NCBI GenBank assembly: GCA_043228905.1
Contig: JBHGNT010000006.1
Location: 18,104,001 to 18,168,000 of the forward strand
Length of the DNA: 64,000 bases
Source of the DNA: Azolla caroliniana
Lineage: Eukaryota; Polypodiophyta
Direction of reading: 5' to 3'
Every line of letters starts with the position of its first letter. Position 1 is the stretch's first letter. The translations under genes were made by a program, and so were the position numbers. The notes under the pieces are model-generated. The model worked only from the letters and a program-made list of their open reading frames with translations, ran no database searches and was not told the origin of the DNA. This document shows positions 1-8,554 of this stretch, piece by piece.

Positions 1-2878
1 CAAAGTGGAGAATCTCGGCCCAATCGTCCTGTTGATAACTCAGGAAACACCGGAGATATTGCTCCAACGTTTGGTTTGTTCGTTCCGCCTGTCCGTCAGT
101 TTGAGGATGGTAGCCGGAGGAGAGGTTGCAGGAGACCTTGAGCATCCTGAAGAGATGCTGCCAAAATTTGGAGACAAATTGCGGGCCTCGGTCACTGACA
201 ATACTGTCTGGTAGGCCATGATGCCGAAATACCTCACGCATAACAAGAGCGGCGGTTTCCTCGCTAGTGATGGCTTTAGTACATGGCACAAAATGTGCCA
301 TCTTCGTATATCGATCGACGACGGTTAGGATAGCATCGAACCCCTTCGAGACCGGCAGATCTGTAATAAAATCAAGACAAATAGACTGCCACGGCTTACT
401 TGGAATTGGTAAAGGTTCCAACAAGCCATATGGATGGTGTCGTGGCATCTTTGCTCGGCAGCAAGCATCACAGGTCCGAACGTAGTCGTCGACAAAACGG
501 CGCATGTGGGGCCACCAAAAAGATCGCTGCACTAACTCCAACGTCTTGGTACTACCGAAATGTCCCGCCGTATGGGTGTCATGACAATGTTGGACGATTT
601 GAAGGCGACAGGAGCAATCGGGGACATATACGCGCTTTTTAAAGAATAACAAACCATCATGATATTCGAATTGTCGGTAGTCAATACCTGGTTGTTGAGA
701 CTGAGAACAGGATGCCCGAGAAGTATCAATGTGCGCCAGGATGTCTTGAGCAAAACTATCTGTCTTCAAGGTTGCACGTATGTCATCGGTAATCCGTGAA
801 TCCATCGGGGTGTGAAAAATCCGCGTCGTGTGCAATCGTGTTGGTCCCAAGATTACTTGCTTTTGATTATCAAATGTTGCGTCACCAGGACGAGGTGCAA
901 GATATGAACGCCGTGATAGTGCGTCTGCTTTTCCTTGCTGCTTCCCCGGTCGATATGTGATTTCGAAGTTGAAACGCGTGAGGAATTGCGCCCACCGAGC
1001 TTGCCGTCGATTTAGTACGCGAGCGTTCTGAAAATAAGCAAGATTTTTATGATCGCTAAAGACAATGACTTGATGTGGAGAGCCCTCTAAGAAATGCCGC
1101 CATTGTACAAATGAATCCACGATGGCTAATAACTCCTTGTCATGTATTTCGTAGTTGATTTCTGCGACATTGAATTTGCGCGAATGGAAAGCCACCGGAT
1201 GCAACTCTTCTTTATCGCCTTGTTGAGAAAGGATGCTACCGAGGGCGAAATCTGATGCGTCGGCCTCCATGATGAATGGTTTGCTTGTATCCACATGAGC
1301 TAGAATCGGTGCTGATGTAAAGGCTTTCTTAAGATGCCGAAAAGCCATATCTGCTTCGATGGACCAAAGAAATGCTTGGCCCTTCTTCGTAAGTTGAGTG
1401 AGAGGTAAAATAATCTTCGAGTAATCCTGTATAAACTTACGGTAGAAGTTAGCAAAGCCTAGAAAACATTGTACATCTCGTACCGACCGTGGAATTTGCC
1501 ACTCTAGTACAGTTTGGATTTTAGCTGGATCCATGGCGATGCCCTTTGAGGAGATGACGTAGCCTAGAAATTCCACTTGCTTGCAGTCAAAGCTACATTT
1601 CTCTAGCTTGGCATAAAGACCATTCTCGCGGAGTCGCTTTAGTACTAATAGTACATGAGAATCGTGCTCTTCCTGGGTCTTCGAATAAATCAAGAGATCA
1701 TCCAGATAAATGATCAAACAGATATCCAAGAGGTCTCTGAATATATCATTTGCCATGTGTTGGAAGACTGCGGGTGCATTGGTTAGGCCAAACGGCATAA
1801 CAGTATACTCGAAATGCCCATACCGCGTGCGAAAAGCGGTCTTCCACTCATCTCCCGGTCGGATCCGCACGAGATTATACGCTCCTCGTAGGTCGATTTT
1901 AGTAAAAAACTTGGCACCATTAACTCGCTCTAAAAGACTTGATATAAGAGGAAGTGCATACCTATTCCGGATGGTGACCTTATTCAATCCGCGGTAATCA
2001 ACGACGAGACGAAGTGAGCCATCTTTCTTCTTGACAAAGAAGATGGGTGCACCGGCCGGAGATTTCGAATGACGGATGAACCCGCTTGCCAAGTTCTCCT
2101 CTATGTAGGCTCGAAGGACTTCTAACTCGGTGGGTGACAAGTTGTAAATTGGTCCCCATGGTGGCTCGGTTCCTGGTTGTAAATCGATGGGACAGTCATA
2201 GGGACGGTGATGAGGAAGGGTACCGGCTTTTACCTTGTCAAATACATCGGCATAAGGATGATATTTTGCCGGAAGTTGTATTGAGGAGTCCTTCTTAATA
2301 GTGCTAGAAGGATGTACTGATATGGCAAATAGGAACATTGCCTCCTTGGGTCCTTCTTCGCGTAGTTGATGGAGTGAAATGGTCGAAACTCGGTGAGTTG
2401 ATTCTTGGGGTGGTCGATATCGGACTTCTCTTGTTCTCCAATCTATGGCTGGATTATGTAATTCAAGCCAAGGTAATCCTAGGACAATGGGATGCTCTGG
2501 ACTACTAATTATATTAAATGATATTATACACACAAAACTACCTAGGACAACTTGAATGGGTTCTGATTCTTCTACAATATTCCCGGAAGCAATGGGACGA
2601 CCATCAATGACCACTACAGATGCGGGACAAGGAAGTTTTCTTAAGGATATCTGAGAGGCTTGGGCAAAATTTCGATCCATGAAACAGGAATTAGCTCCGG
2701 AATCTAAAAGTGCTAGGACGGGTACTGGGGGAGTACTTTTAGTACTAACAATGACTTGGGCTAGGAACACATTGCTAACTTGCTTGGAAGGAATGGAACC
2801 ACTAATGGGCTGTACAGATCTAGGGCTGCTGTCCAACCAAATGGCTCCTATTTTGGCTGGACTCAATCGTTTAACTCT
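1..2878 (-). CDS. pol: Pol polyprotein of gypsy A (protease, RT, RNase H, integrase), truncated by the window edge
   Basis: Reading the minus strand in the -1 frame relative to gag, about 959 codons run to base 1 with no stop. Order: aspartic protease (LLDSGANSCF, catalytic DSGA at 2704-2693); reverse transcriptase with YLDD at 1708-1697; RNase H (~1300-900); integrase with a His/Cys zinc finger (H-x-C-H...H near 592-563, CDACC near 472-458) and catalytic D at ~372, D in SDRGPQF (~190) and E in DGQAERTNQ (83-85). The chromodomain expected at the C terminus would lie beyond base 1. It has no ATG of its own, so it is presumably made as a gag-pol fusion. All catalytic residues expected in the visible part are present. 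Confidence 0.92.
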
Positions 2879-4020
2879 TCATCTAATTGACTAAGGATTT
2901 CAAATTTATTTGAGATACTTGGGCTATTAGTACTATGAATACTATCTGACACTCTATTAGTACTATTAATACTATCAGACACTCCAAAGGGAAGAATTGA
3001 TTCGGGTTTAATACAGGCGACGATTTGATTTACCTGTCTTCTTGGCCTATGGGGACAATTGATGGCGATATGTCCGGGTCCACCGCAATAAAGACATAAT
3101 CGATTGGCACGTCGTCGTTGCTTTTCTTCTTCCGATAACGGGCCGCGTCGACGCATGGTATCGATCTCCATCGGTGTCGAAGTATTTTCTTGAGGTGTGT
3201 CTCGTGCAAACGGTTTAGCCGCGACTGTGGCGTAAGTGGGCTCTGGCCTAGAGCGTGGTATCTGTAATTGACGTTCTGAACGCCGTTCAAAAAGGCGGTT
3301 GTCACATCGAACTGCTCGACTGATTGCCTCCGTAAGAGACTTTGGTTCTTCGGGGAAAGTTAGAAGTAGATCTTTGACATCGTTTCGCAAGCCATAGCGA
3401 AACTGCTCCATTAGTGCTTGATCATCCCAGGGTATATCTGAAGCAAGTAGGCGGAAATCCGCCGCGTAGGCAGAGGCTGGACGATCGCCTTGACGCAATC
3501 GCCGGATCTTGTTGATCGCCGTCCTGATGCTGTCGGTGTCTCCAAAGCAGGCTTTAAACTCACCAATAAAATCTTCAAAGTTATTAAGTAAGGGTGATTG
3601 TTTTTCTAGAAGCGGAGCAAACCATGCCAAGGCTGAGCCGCTAAGTAGCGTGCCTATTAGGCCGACTCGAGATGCATCAGTGGGATATCGGGAAGGATGC
3701 ATCTGGATGACTAAGCGTACCTGATTAAGGAATCCCCGGAATTGCGAACGCGTTCCATCAAATTTCACAGGAAGTCCAATCTTGGGCTCTTTATGAAATC
3801 CTTGGGGACTAGATCCTTGTTGTTGCAATGCTGCTTCGAGTTGTTGTACCCGTAACGCTAACTCCCCATGTTGTTGTTGCGTTTGTTGTTTTTCTAGAGC
3901 GATTTGTTGCAGATCCCTTATCAGCCGTTGGTTTTCTTGTTCCAGGGCAACAAACTTTTCTTTTAGGCACTGTAGCTCGGAGAAAACGGATTGGTATTCT
4001 TGGGCGCTAACAGTAGCCAT
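2863..4020 (-). CDS. gag: Gag polyprotein of gypsy A
   Basis: Complete 385-residue structural protein starting MATVSAQEYQ. Residues ~10-70 are a Gln/Glu-rich coiled coil (KEKFVALEQENQRL). Residues ~80-240 form a retrotransposon gag capsid domain with the signature RRLRQGDRPASAYAADF, which resembles the Tf1/sushi gag type. A CCHC zinc knuckle follows near residue 310 (CLYCGGPGHIAINC), expected to bind RNA. A Ser/Asn-rich tail ends at the gag stop, with a possible -1 frameshift heptamer at 2875-2869. The start is supported by the same ATG context in copies L (24162) and O (53708). It would assemble cytoplasmic virus-like particles. Confidence 0.92.
   Translation of the reverse strand: MATVSAQEYQSVFSELQCLKEKFVALEQENQRLIRDLQQIALEKQQTQQQHGELALRVQQLEAALQQQGSSPQGFHKEPKIGLPVKFDGTRSQFRGFLNQVRLVIQMHPSRYPTDASRVGLIGTLLSGSALAWFAPLLEKQSPLLNNFEDFIGEFKACFGDTDSIRTAINKIRRLRQGDRPASAYAADFRLLASDIPWDDQALMEQFRYGLRNDVKDLLLTFPEEPKSLTEAISRAVRCDNRLFERRSERQLQIPRSRPEPTYATVAAKPFARDTPQENTSTPMEIDTMRRRGPLSEEEKQRRRANRLCLYCGGPGHIAINCPHRPRRQVNQIVACIKPESILPFGVSDSINSTNRVSDSIHSTNSPSISNKFEILSQLDEELND
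2869..2875 (-). promoter_or_regulatory. Candidate -1 ribosomal frameshift heptamer
   Basis: The heptamer GTTAAAC is read G TTA AAC in the gag frame two codons before the gag stop (2865-2863). Pol is open only in the -1 frame, from just upstream (a pol-frame TGA at 2881-2879). A -1 slip here would join gag to pol. The heptamer is GTTAAAC in copy O and GTTAAAT in copy L. Confidence 0.5.
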
Positions 4021-4075
4021 AGTATAGGGAAAAGGGTAGGAGGATGAGGGAGAGTGACAAGTAGGCTAAAGGAGA

Positions 4076-4089
4076 AAATTGGTTCAAAC
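4076..4089 (-). other. Primer-binding site, self-complementary type
   Basis: Immediately inside the 5' LTR (two-base spacer) is TTGAACCAATTT on the minus strand. It does not match the initiator tRNA-Met site used by the copia elements here. It is a perfect 12-base complement of the predicted 5' end of the element's own RNA (4299-4288), as in Tf1-type self-priming. Copy O shows the same layout with a compensatory change. Confidence 0.6.
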
Positions 4090-4287
4090 TGTCAGGAATA
4101 GTACTAAAGCAGAGATGGAATTAGTACTAAGAAGAGTAGTACTATTAGTACTAAGAAGACAGGACTGCGTAAGATTCCCGAGAGAGAGGAAGTGAGAAGA
4201 GGAGAGAGAGAGAAATAGGATGATGACAGCAACTCTTATATTATATGAAAGATAAGTACAAATCGGCTAAGAGGCTTAAGACTGGTG

Positions 4288-4332
4288 TTGAACCAATTTG
4301 GTTCAAAACAATGCCTTGTGCCTCCTTTTATA
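4288..4332 (-). promoter_or_regulatory. TATA box and predicted transcript start of gypsy A
   Basis: TATAAAA lies at 4332-4326 on the minus strand. About 33 nt downstream, from 4299 to 4288, is AAATTGGTTCAA, the expected 5' end of the RNA. These 12 bases are complementary to the sequence next to the LTR (4076-4087). The start is placed by spacing only. Confidence 0.6.
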
Positions 4333-4446
4333 GTGTTTTTAGAAATAATCTTGAAGCTTCTAGAATGTTCCAGAGAGATCTGGAATATACATCAATTTTC
4401 TATGATAAAGTATAAATGAAAATAATATCCTACAAAATACAATTCC

Positions 4447-4508
4447 TAATCTAATGGTAAGAGCTCGACCCATGTAGCATAAAGTCATGGGTTCGAGTCT
4501 TGCCATGA
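4447..4508 (+). other. tRNA-like motif in the gypsy LTR
   Basis: TAATCTAATGGTAAGAGC (box A-like) and, ~30 nt on, GGGTTCGAGTCTTGCC (box B-like), antisense to the LTR. The same motif is in the LTRs of B (17865-17910), L (22985-23038, reversed) and O (59573-59622). No complete cloverleaf. Confidence 0.45.
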
Positions 4509-4510
4509 CA

Positions 4511-5390
4511 CAGACCATAACATACATTAGACTGCCGACGGCCGAGGCATATGGTACCTTCCTCATCTCGGCCTTCTCCTTCTCCCCTTCCGGGCACTGC
4601 TTCACATTCAACCTGCAATTTTTTAGCAACACCAAGCCGACCGGCTTTGCGTCCGACATGTTGAAAATTTTTAGGATCTTCGTCACATACTTTTGTTGTG
4701 ACAACCATAACACCTTTTGAGTTCTGTCTCGAACTATGTGCATTCCTAAGATTTGTTGAGCCGGTCCAAGGTCTTTCATGGCAAACGACTTGCCTAGAGC
4801 TTTCTTCAAGCTTCCAATCTTCCTTGTGTCTTGACCGACTATCAACATGTCATCAACATCTAACAAGAGAATCAAGAAGTCTCCTTCTTCGTACCTTTTG
4901 ACAAACACACAGTGCTCGGCTGGTGTTTTTTGGAACCGGTGTTCCATCATGAAGGACTCGATATTCTTATACCATTGGCATGGAGCTTGTTTCAGACCAT
5001 ACCATCTTTTCTTTAGTCGACACACTAGGTTCTCTTTCCCTTTCTCCTCAAAGCCTTCGAGTTGCTGCATGTAGATTTCTTCTTCTAGCTCCCCATGCAA
5101 GAATGCGGTTTTGACATCCAACTATTCGATCTCTAGGTCCATACTAGCCGCTATACTCAGAACAATTCGAATGGATGTCATCTTCATGAATGGTGCGAAT
5201 ATTTCGTCAAAGTTGACGCCCTTTTTCTGTTGAAAAACCTTCACAACTATGCGGGCTTTATACCTGGGCTCACTATTGGCTTCTCCAGTCTTTACCTTGT
5301 AGACCCACTTATTCCCGGTGCTCTCTTACCTTTCGGCAGCTCTACCAAGTCGTCGGTGTAATTCTCGTGCAAGAATTCCATCTCATCTTC
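4511..5390 (-). pseudogene. Reverse transcriptase of copia G, truncated
   Basis: Contains the copia RT block MDVKTAFLHGELEEEIYMQQ (5121 down), the catalytic LLLDVDDMLIVGQD (variant of the usual YVDDML, with Tyr replaced) and KVPYASAVGSLMY. It ends at 4511 where the gypsy A LTR begins. Bases below 4511 are LTR, so an open frame that continues to 4360 is a fusion with no meaning of its own. Confidence 0.8.
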
Positions 5391-5399
5391 CATCGCGCT

Positions 5400-6866
5400 C
5401 AGCCATTTCTCTTTGTGCTTGTCAGCAATGGCTTCTTCATAGCACTCCGGTTCACCTTCATTAGTCAAGAGGATGTATTCACTGGCATATATTGTCAGTG
5501 CTTTCCTTTCTCTGAGTGAAAATCTCCTTCCACTCGTTGTTGGCTATCTTTCGGATGTCTCTGCCAACTCTTCTCTCCGCTCAGGTTCTTGCACGTCAAT
5601 CGGTATCTCCAGGTTGGAGGACTCCAACTCATACTCTTCAATTGACCTTAGCAACTCTGCCGACTTTGAATCTGAGTCGGTCGGTCTCTCCGAGTCGACC
5701 GACTCGGATTCAGCTGTGCCGACTGGCTATCTCCGAACAACTGACATTGTCAGTTCACTTGACTTTAGACCGACGATAGTCGGGGTTGACTGGGGAGTCG
5801 TATCCGACTTTTGTTACTTCCAGTCTTCAATCGTCTTATCTTCAAGAAAGACTACGTCTCGACTCCTCACTACCTTCTTGTCGACTAGGTCCCATAGCCT
5901 ATAGCTGAACTCATCTTCCGAGTATCCCATGAATATGCATGCTTTCGACTTACTGTCGAGCTTTGACCTCTAATCCTTCGGTGCATGCATATACCCCAAA
6001 CATCCGAACACCCTCAGGTGTTGGTAGGAGACATCCTTCCCTGTCCACACTCTCTGTGGGAGATCACCATTTAATGGTACTAAGGGAGACTTGTTGATCA
6101 GATAAACAGTTGTGTACATTACCTCAGCCCAATAGGATTTCGGCAGTTTCGCATGAGAGAGCATGCTCCTTACCCTCTCCATGATTGTTCGATTCATCCT
6201 CTCTGCAAGCCCGTTCAACTCTGGGGTCTTCGGCACTGTGTATTTGATCTGAATACCTTGGCCCTTGCAGTATTCCTCGAATTACCCTCTATACTTGCCA
6301 CCGTTGTCGGTTTGAACAACCTTCAACTTCGGACCTGACTCTTGTTCAGTTCTAGCTTGGAGCTCCTTGAAAACTGACAGTACTTGATCCTTTGACTTCA
6401 GTACGAAGGCCCATGTCTTCCGACTATAGTCGTCGATGAACGTCGCAAAGTACTGTCAACCTCGATGCGATGGAGCATCTACATAACACACATCCGTGTG
6501 TACCAGTTCCAATGCAGCTTCTCTTCTTCTTGGTGGTCTTGTGGGGAATGTTTATCTGTTCTGCTTTCTGACTAAGCAGTCAACACACTTCTCCAGGTGC
6601 ACTCCCTTGACTTATGGTAGAAGCTTTTGGTCGGCTAGCAGGTGCATTCCTTTCTCACTCATGTGGCCTAGCCTCTTATGCCATATCTCTCCTGTCGAGT
6701 TGGCTGCCACATTTACTTCGGATTTGCACAGTCGGGCATGCATCATATATAATGTGCCTTCTTTCTGTGCTCGGGCCACTATAAGATTTCCTCGGCAGAA
6801 CTTCCACTTGCCATTCCAAAAACTACCACTATAGCCTTCGTCATCTAACCTTCCAGTCGATATCAA
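5400..6866 (-). pseudogene. GAG-pre-integrase and integrase of copia G, fragmented
   Basis: 6866-6612 matches the GAG-pre-integrase domain (STGEIWHKRLGHMSEKGMHL, the H-x3-H zinc-binding part). 6236-5970 matches the integrase core and its C-terminal side (ELNGLAERMNRTIMERVRS with the catalytic Glu, then a YWAE-type motif). Stops and small indels split the domain, including around 6290 and 5960. The linker to RT (5900-5480) is acidic and Ser-rich. Confidence 0.78.
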
Positions 6867-6890
6867 ATTTAATCTGATATCGGGGACGTG

Positions 6891-7967
6891 TCAAACATCC
6901 TTCAGAGTCAGTCGACACTCTGTCGACGTTGTCAAGCAGACACTTCCAACTCTGGCTATCTTGCACTCTCCACTATCACCCATTTTCACATAACCGTGAT
7001 CTTCGGCTATGTAAGTCGAGAAATACTCTCTCGACACAGTTATGTGGAACGATGCCCTGGAATCAATCACCCAAGTGCATTCTTCACTTGCAAGATTTGC
7101 ACTTGTCTTTTCATAGATGAACAACAATTCTTCATTGCTCGTAGCAATGGCAGAAGTTTTCGTCTCATCAGGAATCTTCCTGGGTTCGACATTGTTTCCG
7201 ACACCCTTGTCTTTTCTCATGTGTCGGCAGTCCTTCTGGAAGTGTCCAGGTTTACCACAGTAAAAATGCACTAGCTTACCTTTGGACTTCGATCTGGCTT
7301 GGGACTTTTCTCTCCTTAGTGGACTTCTTTGCCGATTCCTTCCTCTGTCTGAATGTTGTGTTACATTCGACTTCGACTGGGACAAGATTCTCTTGTCCTT
7401 CCTCCTTGCCTCCTCATTTAGGATGCTTGTCTTTACGGTTTGTAAAGACAAGTTCTCTTCTTGACAAGAGGTACTGAGAGTGACCACCAGGTTCTCCTAG
7501 CTATTCGGCAGTGTGCACATTAGCAGAATGGCCTGCATCGCATCATGCAGTGGAAACTTGGTTGCAGCAAGTTGATTCACATACCCCATGAATGTGCTGA
7601 TGTGTTCGACAATACTCTCACCGTCCCTGTATTTCAGCCGTACGATCTTTCCCATCAGTAAGGTTTTATTGAGCGCGTTCTTCCTCTCATATAGACCCGA
7701 CAGCTTCTGCCACATCTCGTGTGCATTTGTGTCGTTTGCCACATGTTGCAAAACACTTACGTCGACGCATTATCGGGTGGTGGCCACCGCCTTTCTATTA
7801 AGAAGTTTCGAATCCAACTCCAATACCCCCCTGGGTATATCTGCTCTATCGAGTGGCTCATACATGTCTTTGACTATGAGAAGGTCCTCCATCTTTATCT
7901 TCCAATCTGCATAGTTATGTGACTTTAGAACTATCATGCTTGGGAAGTAGCTCACACCTCCTTCCAT
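6891..7967 (-). pseudogene. gag: Gag of copia G, broken by stops
   Basis: ATG at 7967 follows the primer site. One frame carries a copia gag (SHNYADWKIKMEDLL), a UBN2-type capsid region (ANDTNAHEMWQKL) and a CCHC zinc knuckle (CGKPGHFQKDC, ~7255-7223). It ends in the protease region with the active-site-like VIDSRASFHIT, where DSG has become DSR. In-frame stops near 7770 and 7497 break it. The altered protease triad is a second sign of decay. Confidence 0.8.
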
Positions 7968-7980
7968 GCTTGCCCCTCAA

Positions 7981-7992
7981 GCTCTGATACCA
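7981..7992 (-). other. Primer-binding site of copia G (initiator tRNA-Met)
   Basis: TGGTATCAGAGC on the minus strand, three bases inside the 5' LTR. It is the standard plant copia site complementary to the 3' end of initiator tRNA-Met. Confidence 0.9.
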
Positions 7993-7995
7993 GAT

Positions 7996-8554
7996 TGTTG
8001 AGAATCGATTCGTAAAACCACAAGATCAAATGATGCTGAAAATACACTACACAGACACACAACGACACAGTACACAAAGATTTACATGGAAACCCTAAAA
8101 AATAGGAGAAAACCACGGGAGAGTAAGTTTCACTATATAGTGGATATACAAGATAGAGATTATAACACTCGTTCTGAGTGTATCACCCTCACAGGGTTCT
8201 TGGTGTCTACTGTTACGCACACAACTATGGCGCCGCTCTCTCTATCTCTCTCTTTCTCTGGCGTCTGTCTTATGCACACTTCTATTGTCGTCACGTCACT
8301 ATGTTTTCCCTAGATGTATATATATATACTGATACATCGTGTGGACTATTTACAATTGTAGCCACTGCTAACATATCATTACTATTATTATTACTATAAT
8401 AATAATAATAATTTGTTTAAATAATCGACTCTATGTTGTCAACTGTCAACTGTCAACTGTCGGCTATTTCCGAGTAGTCGGTTCCTTCGACTGTTCGACT
8501 GTCGGCTACTTCCAAACAATCGGTTCCTCCCACTAGAGGGACATATCCCCAACA
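7996..8554 (-). repeat. 5' LTR of copia G (559 bp)
   Basis: Minus-strand start TGTTGGGG and end TTCTCAACA, followed after a short spacer by the tRNA-Met primer site. It contains a TATA-like AT run (8320-8333), an AAT-type trinucleotide tract (8380-8415) and three tandem copies of the octamer TCAACTGT near 8437-8461. Confidence 0.82.

Larger units (their letters stand above)
1..4510 (-). mobile_element. Ty3/gypsy element A, 5' LTR to integrase, runs off the window
   Basis: A young LTR retrotransposon read on the minus strand: 5' LTR (4510-4090), primer site, gag (4020-2863) and pol (2878 to the window edge) in protease-RT-RNase H-integrase order, which defines Ty3/gypsy. Related copies in the window (L, 51120-51350) carry a C-terminal chromodomain, so this is a chromovirus-type family; the matching part of A lies outside. 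It was inserted into copia G, whose RT is cut at 4511. No stop or frameshift was found in the visible internal region, so it could be recently active. Confidence 0.93.
4090..4510 (-). repeat. 5' LTR of gypsy A (421 bp)
   Basis: On the minus strand it begins TGTCATGG and ends CCTGACA, giving TGTCA...TGACA termini. It holds a TATA box, a CT-rich tract and a downstream cluster of the palindrome TAGTACTA (four copies in 4099-4153). The matching LTRs of B (17360-17939), L (22970-23380) and O (53769-53864 plus 59309-59656) set the boundaries. Confidence 0.88.
4511..8554 (-). mobile_element. Ty1/copia element G, degraded, 3' end removed by gypsy A
   Basis: Minus-strand copia element: 5' LTR 8554-7996, initiator tRNA-Met primer site, gag, GAG-pre-integrase, integrase, then RT. 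This gag-integrase-RT order defines Ty1/copia. The RT stops at 4511 against the LTR of gypsy A, so the RNase H and 3' LTR must lie left of the window or be lost. Several in-frame stops make it non-autonomous. Confidence 0.88.

Noticed and set aside
4447-4508. Functional tRNA gene
   Set aside because: Box A and B motifs only; no paired acceptor stem, no plausible anticodon arm, and it lies in an LTR.
4360-4510. C-terminal extension of the copia G RT frame
   Set aside because: This part is gypsy A LTR; the open frame across 4511 is a chance fusion.
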